A stretch of DNA of 64,000 bases from Simmondsia chinensis. Lineage: Eukaryota; Streptophyta; Magnoliopsida; Caryophyllales; Simmondsiaceae. The notes below the pieces were generated by a model that saw only the letters and a list, made by a program, of their open reading frames with translations, ran no database searches and was not told where the DNA came from. A program made the position numbers and the translations under genes. How positions within the stretch are numbered: the first letter of the stretch is position 1; the number at the start of each line of letters is the position of its first letter. Location: positions 34,151,631-34,215,630 of the forward strand of contig JAGTTD010000013.1 of the NCBI GenBank assembly GCA_018398585.1, given 5' to 3'. Below are positions 32,803 to 44,023 of this stretch, piece by piece.

Positions 32803-33843
32803 GTGGCGTGTAGGGAAAACCCACATCCAAGGCACCTCTGTGATAAATACCCGTTTAAGGAAACTCCTCATTCAACTTACTGCAACATGGTAATCTCATT
32901 CTCTCATTAATTTACATTTCCAGGGTAAACGAGCAAGCTGGCCCACCATTAAGGTCTAAAGCGTTAGGCGTATTTCGAGTTCGAGTCAAGTTGAGATATC
33001 TTGTTTAGCTTACCAAGCTAATATCGAGCCTACTGAAGCTTGATCTCATAGGCTTGTGAGCCTAAACAAGCTGAAATGAGCCTATTGTAATGCACTTATT
33101 AGTTTAAATGTGCCCAAGTAACCAAGTTTGAACCAAAATGAGCTAAGCTCAAGCCTAAATAAGTCCAGATTGAGCCTAAATGAGCTTGAATATGGCAAGA
33201 TTAGCTCGGAGCTCGTAGAGATGGGCTTAGGCTCGATTGAGTTGAGCCAAGCTTGAGTCTAAGTGAACCTAGGTCGAGCCTAACTGAGTCTGTATATGGC
33301 AGGCTAGTTCTGCACTCGCAGAGATGGGCTCAAGCTCAAGTAAGCTATGCCAAGCTTGAGCATAAGTGAGCCTAGATCGAGCCTAAAGGAGTCTGAATAT
33401 GGCAAGCTTAATTTCGAGCTCGCAGAGATGGGCTCAAGCTCGACTAAGTTGTGTTGAGCTTGAGCCTAAATGACCTTAGTTCGAGCGTAAATAAGGCCTG
33501 CTTAGTTCAAAGCTCACAGGGACGGGCTCAAGCTCAACTAAATTGATCCGATCCGAGCCCAAACCTATGATGAGCCCAGCTTAAGCTGAAGTTTCTAAGT
33601 TCAGCGAGCTTTAAGCTGATCTCGAGCCAAGCTCGGGCTTGGGTCCCCTCATATACATCGTTATTTCCATTAGAATAACTAATGTGATGTTAATTAGAGA
33701 CGGTGAAAATGCAGTGCTTCTGCTACGTCTGTGAGAGAGCTGCACCATGCGACGAATGGGACAGGCATCAAAATGCCTCCGATGATCATGAAATCTGGAA
33801 GAGCATCAGAGCGCTTCGTTTACGTGTCGCAAATTTCATGTAA
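32803..33843 (+). CDS. B': orphan RIN13-like terminal exon pair
   Basis: Two exons: 32803-32889 (VACRENPHPRHLCDKYPF...YCNM, 29 codons, flanked by GTGCAG and GTAATC) and 33715-33843 (CFCYVCERAAPCDEWDRH..., 42 codons + TAA). Frames and splice sites are intact, but no CSD exon precedes them. They could be alternative 3' exons of gene B (giving about 261 aa) or the remains of a lost gene. Substitutions at usually constant positions (RDY to REN, AK to DK, DI to ER) suggest relaxed constraint. Confidence 0.55.
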
Positions 33844-34060
33844 GAGTGTAAATGAACCAAGCTGGATTAGGAGCTCTCTTAAAAGGCTCATCTCATTTCG
33901 AGCTCAAGGCGAGCCAAGCAGTGGTGGACGCACATTGTAGATACTGGGGTGCACGAACCCTGCAGCTTTATCACCCGAACTTTAGAGACGTGTAAGTTCG
34001 GTGCCAAAACTACACGATTTGTATATATATAGTACTATGTGACCCCGCAGCATAGTGAGT

Positions 34061-34215
34061 TTATCGGCCCAGTGGTAAAGTACCTCCTTGCCTCTCTCAA
34101 GAGGCTGCGGGTTCGAGCTTGAGGTGTGTAAATTATCCCTATTTTTGCGTCTCTAATACCTGCTAGCCTGCTACTATTATGTTGTATTGTATATTTGCCT
34201 TCTTGGCAACGTGGT
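34061..34215 (+). repeat. tRNA-derived SINE nested in a hAT element
   Basis: A-box GGCCCAGTGGTAAAG and B-box TGCGGGTTCGAGCTTG about 35 bp apart, followed by GGTGTGTAAATTATCCC. Ends approximate. Confidence 0.55.
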
Positions 34216-34740
34216 AAAGAGGGGGAGGACAAGGTAATATCTCACCCTTGTTTGGGTATGTCAAATTAAGAGGGGTAAGAGTAAAGAGGGGGTAAATGAG
34301 TTACCCTTGTTTGACAATTGGGTAAAAGTGTAAGGGTAAAAAAAGTTATAATTAAAATGAGGACAAAATTGTTCAAAATCTTTTAAAATTTTATCCTATC
34401 CCCTTTTACCCCCTAAATTGGGGGTTAAAAAAAAAGGGGGGTAAAGAAAAGGAGGGGGGAAGAGGGTAATCGGGGTAGGTTTGTACTCCCCATTACCCTC
34501 CATTACCTTTAAAAAAGTTTGCCAAATGTTAAGAATTTACCCCCCTTTACCTCCGTTTACCTTGTTGTCAAATAAGTGGTTAAAACTAAACTTGGTGGAA
34601 AACTTCTCACATCATTGTTATGGGTCTTGGGTTCAAGCTTTTCAAAACGCAAATATTTTTTAATAACTTTGTTTTCTAATAACTCGTAACTTTAAAATTA
34701 AACAATAATTTTATTTTTTAAATTTTAGTTATTTTTACTC

Positions 34741-34998
34741 TTTAGTCTTTTCTCCTCTCCAAAGAGGGTACCAACACGCAAGCACTTAAAACTCCGAAGT
34801 TAAGCGTGCTTGGGTAAGAGTAGTACCAGGATGGATGACATCCTGAGAAGTCCTCACCTCTCAGGTTGGGGGTACTCGAAACAGCTTTCCTTCAGGATAC
34901 CCTGAAGGGAGAAGACTGCGTACATCCACCTCCCAAACCTTGCTTAGGCGGGAGCCCTTGGGGCACTGGGAATGTTGTTTTTAGTCTTTTCTCCTCTC
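34741..34998 (+). repeat. 5S-SINE with 19-bp TSD, nested in a hAT element
   Basis: TTTAGTCTTTTCTCCTCTC at 34741-34759 and 34980-34998. The body has CCGAAGTTAAGCGTGCTTGG, TAGTACCAGGATGGATGAC and GGGGCACTGGGAATGTTG. Confidence 0.85.
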
Positions 34999-35100
34999 TT
35001 ATCCTTTTTTTTTTTCACCCATAATGATTTTGCAATTTTATATCGCCCATTAATTTTTCAACCATATCATTGAAATCCCGGATCCGCCACTGGAGTCAAG

Positions 35101-36758
35101 TGGGCTTGTTTAGTTTAACGAGCTGAGCCAGAGCCTAGTGAAACTTGAAATCCGATGTTTGCGAGCCTAAGCAAGCTTAAATGTGGTCTTATGTGCCTAT
35201 AAATGCCCAATTAAACCTAGTTTAAGCCTAATTGAGCCAACTCGAGCCCAAACGATCTTAGATCGAGTTTAAATAAGTCTAAGTAAGGCCATCTTAACTT
35301 GAAATTCGTCGGGTTGGGCTCAAGTCTATAATGAACCAAGCTCAAGCTGAGTGTTATGAGCTAAGCCTCAAGCTTGGTAAGTTTGGGCTCCACTGGGCTT
35401 ATATTAGCCGCTAATCTCAAGAGTCATATTGGGCCTCACCTCTTGTGCCAAGTTTGTAGTCTTTTGTGACAATCTCAATAACAGTTTGTATTTTTAGTAT
35501 GTAAATTTGGTCACTTGAAGCTGTTGATTGAATAGAACTCGAAATGATCCAATTGGTCTTGTCTAATTTGTAAATGGTACCAGCAGTTTCTTTTCTCTTT
35601 CTTTTTTTTCTCTTTTTTATTGGGTAGGTCAGTAGGATGGAGATTGAAACTATGAAACGAATACTTTTTTTTTTGTTGAAGTTGATTATGTTTCTTGGAA
35701 CCTGTGTTAGTTATGAACTTGTGATAAAAAATCGAAACTGTTATCGTTGATAGTGGATTAACTATTTGTGATATGACGAGTTATTTGATTACGAGTTGTA
35801 TGTGTATTGTATTTGTTCAAATTAGTTTGGATATGATTTATATCATGAACTAAAAATTTTAGTTTATTATTTATTTATCGGGCATATGTAACCAAACTAA
35901 ATTTTTTTAAAAAAATAAAAAAATTAAAAGTATATTCTATGATCTGATGTGCTAATCCAAATCCAACAATTTTAGGGTCGGGCCCAGGAACCTCGTTACC
36001 CAGACGTAAAATGACCCGCATTTGAAATGATTCAATGTAAATAAGGCATTGAACAACTCGATTGTTCAACCTGATTTTAGACAATTTTTTGGATAATATT
36101 ATTGTCAGAATAAAATTATTATTATTATATTAATATTGTAGTTTTTAAAGTAATTTTATGGCTCTCATTGTTTATAAGTCACATAATTATTGTAACAATA
36201 ATAATTTTTAAAAAGGATATAACGATTTTTTTTTTTCCATTAAAAGTATGTACTTAATGAACTTAAAAAAAAAAAAACTCTTATTTGTTTCTAAAATATG
36301 TTATATCTTTTGGGTTACATATGGAAAAGGTTTATGAAATTGGCTTACTGTATTAATTTACTTTGTTTATATTTAATTGTTTCAATGATATTCATGTAAA
36401 ATTAGACCTTGTTTGATAGCAAAAACTAATTTTTGTTTTTAGTTTTTCTTTTCTGTTTTTTATAGAAGTGTAAACGAGTTGAGTTCAGCTGAGTACCCCC
36501 TTGTTCGAAATCGAGCTTCAGTTCGAGCTGAGCTTTTGTCAGAGCTCAGTTCGATAAGATTTTAGCGTGTTTGATACTCAGCTCGGCTCGTTAACCTTAT
36601 CGAGCCGAGTCAAGTTTGTTATCGAACCAAGTCAAATTCGTTATTGAACCAAATCGAGCTTAAAACCGAACCCAATTAGAATTAGCTCGTTTTTTCAACG
36701 AAAAAACCCAACCATTTTTCTCCATTGTCCCCCAGCGAGGGCAGCTTGGTTCGGTTCT
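35101..36758. other. Spacer between B' and D, no gene
   Basis: Orthologous to 53680-55900 apart from insertions. GAGCC-type repeats occupy 35100-35400, then AT-rich DNA. From 36464 (GAAGTGTAAACGAGTTGAG) there is a GAGCTCG-rich hAT-MITE-like stretch shared with 55638-55860. Confidence 0.5.
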
Positions 36759-37520
36759 ATGCTCGATTTTCGTTTTCAAAGAGAAGGTTTTGGGGGTTTT
36801 CGTTGGTGGTGGGATCATCTTTGTAACGATTTATCTTTATGTAAAAAAAGACTTAGTTTTGTTGCTTTTTTTTGTTGGGAACTTTGGAAGAACAGGAATT
36901 CTTTTGTTTTTCAAGGCCTTTTCAAGGAACCTCAAAGGATTGCTATGGATGCTTTGCGTGGATCTTTGGAGTTTCTTGACCTTCCCTCTTCCCCGGCTCC
37001 GTCCCGGTCGGTTGGTCCTCCGACTCTGAATTGGTGGGCTAGACCTTCGGACGGGTTTGTTAAGGTCAACTCCGATGCTGCTTGGAAATCTAAAGACGTC
37101 ATGGCGACGGCTGCGGTGGTTGCTAGAGACTCTTCAGGTGGGATTGTTGGGGGTTGGTGCGGTTCCTTCATGGCGTCTTCCCCTCTTGTAGCGGAAGCCC
37201 CGGCTTTGAGGGCGGCATGTTGTTACGCTCATTCTCAAGGATGGCAACGCCTCTTTTTTGAATGTGATTGCAAAATTCTCATTTATGCTCTTGCCACTCG
37301 AGGTTCTTGCCCGCGGGAGATTCATGCTATCGTCGACGATGTTTTGTCCTTTGTTGTTCAATTTACTGTTTCTTCTTTTGTTTGGTGCCCTAGGTGTTGT
37401 AATAGGGTGGCCCATTTTGTAGCTAAGGGTCATTTCTTGGGCAAATGTTGTCATGCTTGGTGGACCTCTGTCCCCCCTCCCTTGACTGTTATTGTATCTT
37501 CGGACGTTAATGGAATATAG
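36759..37520 (+). CDS. L1-type LINE 3' end: RNase H-like domain (5'-truncated)
   Basis: A 253-codon open frame. Residues about 35-52 (FFCWELWKNRNSFVFQG) and 100-230 (KVNSDAAW, a central AEAPALRAA with its acidic residue, FECDCK, and CNRVAHFVAK) match the RNase H-like (RVT_3) domain at the 3' end of plant L1 LINEs. The conserved acidic residues appear present. The first several codons (MLDFRFQ) are probably host leader sequence, because gene E's leader at the same point reads CTCGATTTTTTG. The LINE then spans about 36779-37556 and ends in an A-run. It inserted about 120 bp before the gene D ATG. A domesticated role is not supported. Confidence 0.65.
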   Translation: MLDFRFQREGFGGFRWWWDHLCNDLSLCKKRLSFVAFFCWELWKNRNSFVFQGLFKEPQRIAMDALRGSLEFLDLPSSPAPSRSVGPPTLNWWARPSDGFVKVNSDAAWKSKDVMATAAVVARDSSGGIVGGWCGSFMASSPLVAEAPALRAACCYAHSQGWQRLFFECDCKILIYALATRGSCPREIHAIVDDVLSFVVQFTVSSFVWCPRCCNRVAHFVAKGHFLGKCCHAWWTSVPPPLTVIVSSDVNGI

Positions 37521-37613
37521 TTTTGGCCTTCGGGCTTTGTAGTGTTCAAAAAAAAGTTAGTTTGAATTCGCAACGTACTCTCAACATCCGTAGCAGTTTC
37601 AATCCGCAGATCA

Positions 37614-37622
37614 TTAGGGTTT
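37614..37622 (+). promoter_or_regulatory. telo-box upstream of gene D
   Basis: TTAGGGTTT 54 bp before the ATG, conserved with gene E. Confidence 0.45.
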
Positions 37623-37676
37623 CTATCTTCAATTCACTCAACCATTTCGATTCTCCTTCAATTCAATTCAATTTCA

Positions 37677-38815
37677 ATGGCGAATTCTTCCAACAAATGC
37701 AAGGGCACAGTGAAATGGTACAGCTCTGACAAGTACTATGGCTTCATTGTCCCTGACAATGACCGCGCCGATGTGTTCCTCTATGGGTTAACTCTTTCCA
37801 AGGCCGGGTTCATGTTCTTGCATAAAGGCGATGGGGTTCAATTTCGGATCGTTCCTATTCATTCTCGTGGGTGAATCGCGTTGCAGTGTATCTTGATGTT
37901 GTTGATCTTGCACCGGATCCTGCTGGGGTTAAGTGTCTTGATTGCAGAAAAGCGGAATGTTCTAGTCCTATCTGTCTTCGTAATCGATGCAAATGGAGGA
38001 AAAATAAGGGCGGAAATGGTGGCGGGAGTGGTGGTTATGGTAAGTTTTCCGGCAGCGGTGGTGGTGGCAGTGGCGGCGGCTGTGATTCTAGTGGTGGTGG
38101 TGATAAGGTGTCTGGGGCCAGTGCTGGTGGTTGTGGGGTTGGTAGCGGGAGTAGTGTATGTAGTGGTTATAACGGTGGTTCGGTTGGTGGTTGTAATAAG
38201 GTTTCCGGCGCCAGCAGCCGTGGTTGTGTAGGAGGTAGGGATGGCAATGAGCCCGATAAAACCAGCTACCCGCGGGTACCCGCCCCGTTTAGGGCGGGTC
38301 CGAGTATAAGTGGGTCTGGTAGTAGGTACGGGTTCGGTGTACCCGTCACGGGTATGGGGCGGGTACGGGTATAGTTTTGTACCCGCCGCGCCCCGCTCCA
38401 TACCCGCCCCGCTCCACCTCATACCCGCTATACCCGCTTTATTTTGTATATAATTAACCTTCAAATTAAAAAAATACCTGTTTAAATTCAATAACCCAAA
38501 TTGTTTATCAATGTTATAAAAAAATATAATTAATTTTTAAAAGTAGTATTAAATAACTAATATGACCCGGTATAGATAATCGTTTTCTATGCACATTAGA
38601 GATGGTACGGGGCGGGCAATGCATACCCGTTGGATACACGTGGGTAATGGAGCAGGTACAGGTATAGCATTTGGGTGGCGGGTACGGGTATGGAGGAGAC
38701 ACCCCCTGTAACCCCCCCCCCCCCCCCCCCCCCCCGGCTCCCTTGCCAGCCCTAGTAGAAGGTCAAGGTAGTAGTGTTTGTATTGATTATCCTGGTGGTT
38801 CAGGTGGTGGCTTCG
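37677..38815 (+). pseudogene. Gene D: CSD / Gly-rich pseudogene, second subclade
   Basis: The CSD at residues 10-60 has RNP1 KYYGFI and RNP2 changed to VFLY. At 37870 a single T present in gene E (CGTGGGTTGAATCG) is missing (CGTGGGTGAATCG), giving an immediate TGA. The remainder continues in another frame from 37871 (NRVAVYLDVVDLAPDPAGVK, then CRKAECSSPICLRNRCKWRK and a GGSGGGCDSSGGG-type linker). A hAT MITE interrupts the linker at 38236-38754. Homology to E resumes for about 60 bp and stops at 38815, where a retroelement fragment begins. With a LINE in the leader as well, this copy is dead. CSD and linker share one exon, unlike A, B and C. Confidence 0.8.
38228..38762. mobile_element. hAT-type MITE in the gene D linker, with poly(C) tract
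   Basis: The TSD GTAGGAGG / GTAGAAGG (38228-38235, 38755-38762) encloses 519 bp with ends TAGGGATGGCAATGAGCCCG and the complement of CTCCCTTGCCAGCCCTA. The interior is rich in CGGGTA / TACCCG repeats in both orientations. A run of 24 C lies at 38712-38735. Confidence 0.75.
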
Positions 38816-39275
38816 ACACAGGCACCCAAAACAAAATGGCCCAAGTACTTAATGCAGGGGGCACCAAACGAGCACTTCTCGCGGTTAGCCATGAGGTGAT
38901 GCGTGTGAAGAATACTCAAAACACATTGGAGATGATCTAAATGAGTGGCCCACGTCGCGTTATATACGAGAATATCATCGAAAAATACCAACATGAAGTA
39001 TCGCAAATAGGGCTGAAACAGATCATTCATAAGGCTCTGGAATGTGGATGGGCCGTTAAATAGGCCAAATGGTATGACGGTAAGCTCGTAATATCCGGAG
39101 TGGGTTCGAAAAGCCGTCTTGTGAATATCATCGGAAGCCATACAAATTTGCCAATATCCCGATTTGAGATCCAATTTGGAGAAGAATGAATCCCCACCCA
39201 ACTCATCGAGCAGTTCCTTCATGATTGGTATAGGAAATTTATCCTCGATGGGTGAAGCAAACGGCGAGTTGCTAT
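38816..39275 (-). pseudogene. Ty3/Gypsy reverse transcriptase fragment
   Basis: The minus strand encodes part of a Gypsy RT: a PIPIMKELLDELGG block, FFSKLDLKSGYWQI, KTAFRTHSGYYE and VFFDDILVY (catalytic DD). The frame is open over about 169 codons, but the ends do not coincide with LTRs. It differs from the chromovirus at 56020-62068. It replaced or interrupted gene D's linker. Confidence 0.75.
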
Positions 39276-39309
39276 TGCTGATACAGAATAATAATTTGAT
39301 CATAATCAC

Positions 39310-40200
39310 AAAAATAACTTAATAATATAAATCAACTAATAATAGTAGGTAAAAGAAGTTCAAGAGAATGACTAGTGATGGTAGTGGAGAGTGGTAAAAG
39401 TAGCGATAAGAGGTCAAAGGGGTGGTTGTAGGTGCAAGTGGGGGATAAAAAGTAAAAGTAAGTCACGGTGGTAAAGATTTAATGTTAATATAAGTTTTTT
39501 AAAACATTTTTTATCAAATAAGCTGTGAGCAGGGTTGGTCCTGACATTCTTGGGGCTTCAAGCAAAATTTTTAAAATGAGGTCCTTCATATGTAGTAATA
39601 TTTCTATTAAAACTTATTGATATTAACAATTGTTACTTTAAAAATCACAATATCTAAAATTTGGAGCTCTTGGAATTCAGGGGCCCAAGCAATTGCATGG
39701 ATTTCTTAGAGTTATGTCCGGCTCTAACTGTGAAAAAAATCGGGTTTTGCATTTTTTTTTTGTTTAATTATAAAATAATTTTTTCATCTTCCTATTTAGG
39801 ATGCGTTTGGTTCAGCTTTTAACAGCTTAAAGCTATGAAAATATATAGTTGATTGTAAGCCTTCCGTTTGAATGGCATAAAAGATATTTTTACACCGTTT
39901 TTACGGTTTAAATAAAAAGATGAAAAAATGTTTTATAATTAGATCGAAAAAGATGCAAAACTAAATCTTTTTCGCAACTTATTTTTGAAAATATATTTTA
40001 AAAGAGCTATATTAACATTAAATATTCATCACCATGACTTAATTTTACTTGCTATCACCACCCTCACTTACCACCATCCCTTGTATGCCCATGGATCGCT
40101 ACTTATCCCCTCCATTATCATGATTCTCTCTTACCTATTATTATTAATTGATTTATATTATTAAGTCATTTTTATGATTATAATAGATAAACTTTTTTTA
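39310..40200. mobile_element. Palindromic (foldback) repeat
   Basis: 39310-39520 (ATAACTTAATAATATAAATC, GTAAAGATTTAATGTTAATA) reappears inverted at about 40000-40190 (ACATTAAATATTCATCACC, TGATTTATATTATTAAGTC). The left arm also matches 9640-9800. Between the arms is a small hAT-like insertion (39530-39727) bounded by CTGTGAG / CTGTGAA, with ends CAGGGTTGGTCCTGAC and GTCCGGCTCTAA. Non-coding. Confidence 0.5.
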
Positions 40201-41536
40201 AACTTATATCTAAACACTTTATTATGTAAAAAAAATTGTTCTACACTGCCCAACCAAACACTTCATTGTAAAAAAGATACAGATCTTAAATGGACAGATC
40301 TTATTGAAACTGACGAGTTGAAATAAACTGAACCGAACACACCTCCAAGCTATAAAAAGATCTTATTTGTTAACTAAACAAACCTAAAATCAACTAAGGC
40401 TCTGTTTGGCACATGAAATTGAATTTGGACTATGGAATTGCAATTCCAATTCCAATTCCAATTCTGATGGAATTGAAATTCCATTGTTTGGTTAATCAAA
40501 GGAATTGGAGGTCGGAATCATAATTATATAATGATTCGATCATCGATGTTTTTCGGTCAATTGAGTTGGAGTATTTCGAGTTTTGAATCAACTATGGTTC
40601 GATTTCGGTTGGAGCGGTTCACATTGCGTTCACGTATTTACGATTGGAGTGATTCAATTTGAGTTCGAGTTATTCGATATTCAAGTCAAATTGGGTCGAG
40701 TATTGCATCGGATCATTTGGTGTTCCAAGTTACCTCAGATTTTTAGTTAATCTGGTTAGGTGTTTTCAGGATTTAGGCTAGTTAAGATCGAATTAAGTTC
40801 ATTTAGGTCATTTCAAACTCGAGTTATCTTAGTTTTGGAACAAATGAGTAGTATTATTTCAAATTTCGAATCATCTCAGGCTAAGTTTGGGATGGGTCGG
40901 GTCATTTTGGGTATGGATTGTATTAAATTTTTGGTCAATTTGGTCAGGTCATTTTCACTTTGACTCAACTTATTTACATCACATTTAAGTTGAGTAGTTG
41001 CATTTTCAATATTTGAGTCATCTCGAGTTTTGAATTAATCGGGCTGGATCACTTCAAACTTTGAGTCAAAGTGATCTAGGTCATTTCAAGTTCAAGTCAT
41101 TCGAGTTAGTTGATTTCGAGGTTTGGGACAAACTTTCGTTTTTGTCTAAGTCTTTGGATTTTGAATTATCTTGAATTGGTTTAATCAAGTAAGGTCATTT
41201 TAGGTTTTAAGTTAATAGAGTTAATATGGAATTGCAATTCCTTATCCCCATTTTAAGGAATTGGAAAGTTTGATTCAGTTAAAATTTAATTCTATAGCAG
41301 ATGAACCAAATAACAGAATTGAAATTCTGAGCTTTAATTCCAGGCTCAGCCCTAGAGGTGGCCAACGAGCTGGCCGGGCCGGGCCTGGGCCCGCTTTTTT
41401 TACAGAAATAAAAAAATTAAAATAATACAAAGTCATTTTGTACTAAAATTATTGTAATTCATTGATAAATAATATGAGATACAAATACATTTTTTTCAAG
41501 CACTAATAATGCTAAATATACATGTTCAAAAAAAAT

Positions 41537-41709
41537 AATGCTAAATATATATATATTTGATCATGGTGGCACTTCTCTCTAGGAGGGTTAGCCTATTGGG
41601 GAGGGGGAAAGGGAAGGGGGTAGATGAGAATCGATCCCGGGATCTCGACGTAGCACGCCTGCTCCCCAAACCGGGTGAGCTCCCGGGCGACCCTCAATGC
41701 TAAATATAT
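41537..41709 (-). repeat. tRNA-derived SINE nested in hAT
   Basis: TSD AATGCTAAATATAT (41537-41550, 41696-41709). The minus strand has CCCGGGAGCTCACCCGGTTT and B-box GGGATCGATTCTC, the same family as 32615-32786. Confidence 0.75.
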
Positions 41710-43099
41710 GTAATAAAATAAAATATACAATAAGTAATGGTAAATATCTTATCAAAAAAAATAATGGTAAATAAATAACGTAACAAATACAAGTACAAAT
41801 ACAACGCAGTTGGAGCCTAATATTTAAAAGTACAAATTTATTTATCAAAAAATACAAAGTTTGACATATGGGGGGTGCGGTTGTCTTTTGACGTAAATAT
41901 TTAAAAGTAAATAATTGATATACAAAAGTGTTGATATTAGTCGCCTAGGGGGGTTTCTACGCCATCATTTGACGTATCAGTTGTGCGGCCGTCTTCTTCA
42001 TCGCTCGATGAATCCAGCTTCATTCTCTGTTGATCTCTGGCCTCTACTAGCAGTCAATCCTTCAAGCACACGGACATCTTCAAGCTTGACGGCGATAGCT
42101 TTGCCCTCTTCGTTCCAGGCAACCTGCCACCAAGACTGAAAGCACACTCCGATGCTACTGAAGACATCGGACAACTTAGTATATCATGTGCCATGGTAGA
42201 AAGCACGAGATACTGGGCTTGATTTGTGTTCCACCATTGTAAAAGGTCAAAATGCGGGTTGGCCGGCGGCCCGAAAATATGGACCAACGGTGTCCGCAAA
42301 TAATAATCTAGCTCGTCACATGACGTGAAGGCTACTGTGGGTGTAAATTGCTCCAACAGCTTCCACGAATATGACGTGTGTGAACCACTTCCACTAGATG
42401 TGGATGATCCTACTGCAGCAGTACTAGGATTATTGGACGCTAATATACGGGAATATTGAGAAAATAAACTATGCAAGTCGTTATCGACATCGGCAATGAA
42501 AGTGTCGATATTAAGACTAGGATGCAAATACTTGAAAAAATGTTGGCAAAACAAGTTTAAACCCCCGTGTTTACAACGAGGGTCTAAAATAGTTGCCAAG
42601 CAGTATGTAAGAGGTAGTTTAGAATAATATTTGGCAAACTTTTTTTTCATTACCTTAATTGATTCGAACAAAATGGGGTTGGATTCATTACCCACCATCC
42701 AATTGACAATATCAAGCAATCTTGATATTGCTTGAGGCATGGTCGGATAGTAGCAACCCGAAAAAAACGTCGTTGACTCTTTAAACATGCTAAAAAAGTT
42801 ACAAATTTATTCTATTGTATCTCAATTTATACCGGTCAGGTTGTAATCGCTCCATTCTGTATGATTTTCCTGGGCGAATTCCATCAGAACGTCTTTGTAT
42901 CGTAGAATGCGCTCTAACATTTCTACCGTAGACGACCACCTAGTTTGGGAGTCTAATTTGAATTATTTATATTCTATGTTATGCAACCTATATAAATTTC
43001 TAAATCTTTTTTTTCTAATGCCTGATGATTTAATCGATTTTATTACGGATCTTAAGGTGGTAAGGGATACTTTTATAAGATCTAAACCATCCATTACCG

Positions 43100-43328
43100 T
43101 TAAATGCAAAATATTTCTTTTTAGGAACATACCCAGTGCCTCAAGGGCTCCCGCCTACGCAGGGTCTGGGGGGCGTTGATGTACGCAGCCTTCCCCCTTC
43201 AGGGTGTTAACCTAAAGAGAGGCTGTTTTCCTATGCACCCAACCTGAGGGTGAGGACTTCTCAGGAGGTCACCCATCCTGGTACTACTCTCGCCCAAGCA
43301 TGCTTAACTTCAGTATTAAATGTAAAAT
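43100..43328 (-). repeat. 5S-SINE nested in the hAT transposase
   Basis: TTAAATGCAAAAT / TTAAATGTAAAAT (43100-43112, 43316-43328) flank a minus-strand copy with a partial 5S head (CTGAAGTTAAGCATGCTTGG, GGATGGGTGACCTCCTGAG) and complete 3' body. Confidence 0.8.
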
Positions 43329-44023
43329 GTGACAAATGCAACGAATATGGAAACACTTCCCACCTAACATGGGTCTCATTTGCCTAATTAAATGTGTAAC
43401 GGATGCAGTGTTATTGGTAGCATTGTCGAACGTAATACTGAAGATACGTCGCTCTATGCCCCAGTCGTTGATTGCCGACATAATCGCACCCGTAATTACC
43501 TTGGCAATGTGGGGGCAATCTAAAAGTCCAAAATGAATTATCCTCCTTTGGATGATGAAGGATTCATCGGTCCAGTGTGCCGTTATGCACATATAAGGTT
43601 GGCAGATTTTCGATGTCCATACGTCCGACGTCAACGAGAACATGCTCGTGTTCGTCGCAAAATGTGTGAAGACCTAGCTTTCATCCCGTGGTACAACGTA
43701 AAAGCGTCCCGCTTTACGGTGTTTCGAGGAATCCTCACAATGGCGGGGTTCACATTTCGTTGGAAGTAGTTGACGAAATTTGGGTCTTCGCCTGTATTAA
43801 AAGGCCTTTCACTCATAATTATATATTTAGCTAGCCCCTTTCGGTTGCTCTCTTGAGAGAACCTAAAATTAGCAAGTGCACCGGTCACTTGCTGTACTAG
43901 ACGTTGTTGGCTCTTTTCTGGGTATTGCTCGGGGTGGCACCTAAGTATATGTCTGTTTAGTGTGTCCGTCCCACTGCCAGGTTAATGACTAAAATCCTTA
44001 GCTGGGTCACATAATTTACAAGT

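Larger units (their letters stand above)
33911..35100. mobile_element. Non-autonomous hAT element carrying nested repeats
   Basis: The 8-bp TSD GAGCCAAG / GAGTCAAG (33911-33918, 35093-35100) encloses 1174 bp with ends CAGTGGTGGACGCA and GGATCCGCCACTG. Nested inside are a tRNA-derived SINE (34061-34215), an inner MITE-like stretch with CCCTTGTTTG / CAAATAAG ends (about 34245-34580) and a 5S-SINE (34760-34979). There is no transposase. The equivalent site in C' lacks it. Confidence 0.7.

Noticed and set aside
34075..34125. Functional tRNA gene
   Set aside because: A- and B-box-like motifs are present but no cloverleaf can be built by eye. The same judgement was applied to the tRNA-like SINEs at 4112, 4505, 8960, 30683, 32615, 41537 and 63655.
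36759..37520. Host RNase H gene
   Set aside because: The sequence matches the 3' end of L1 LINEs, is 5'-truncated, ends in an A-run and is absent from the orthologous gene E leader.
41588..41857. Small protein-coding frame
   Set aside because: It lies across a tRNA-derived SINE with TSDs nested in the hAT element.
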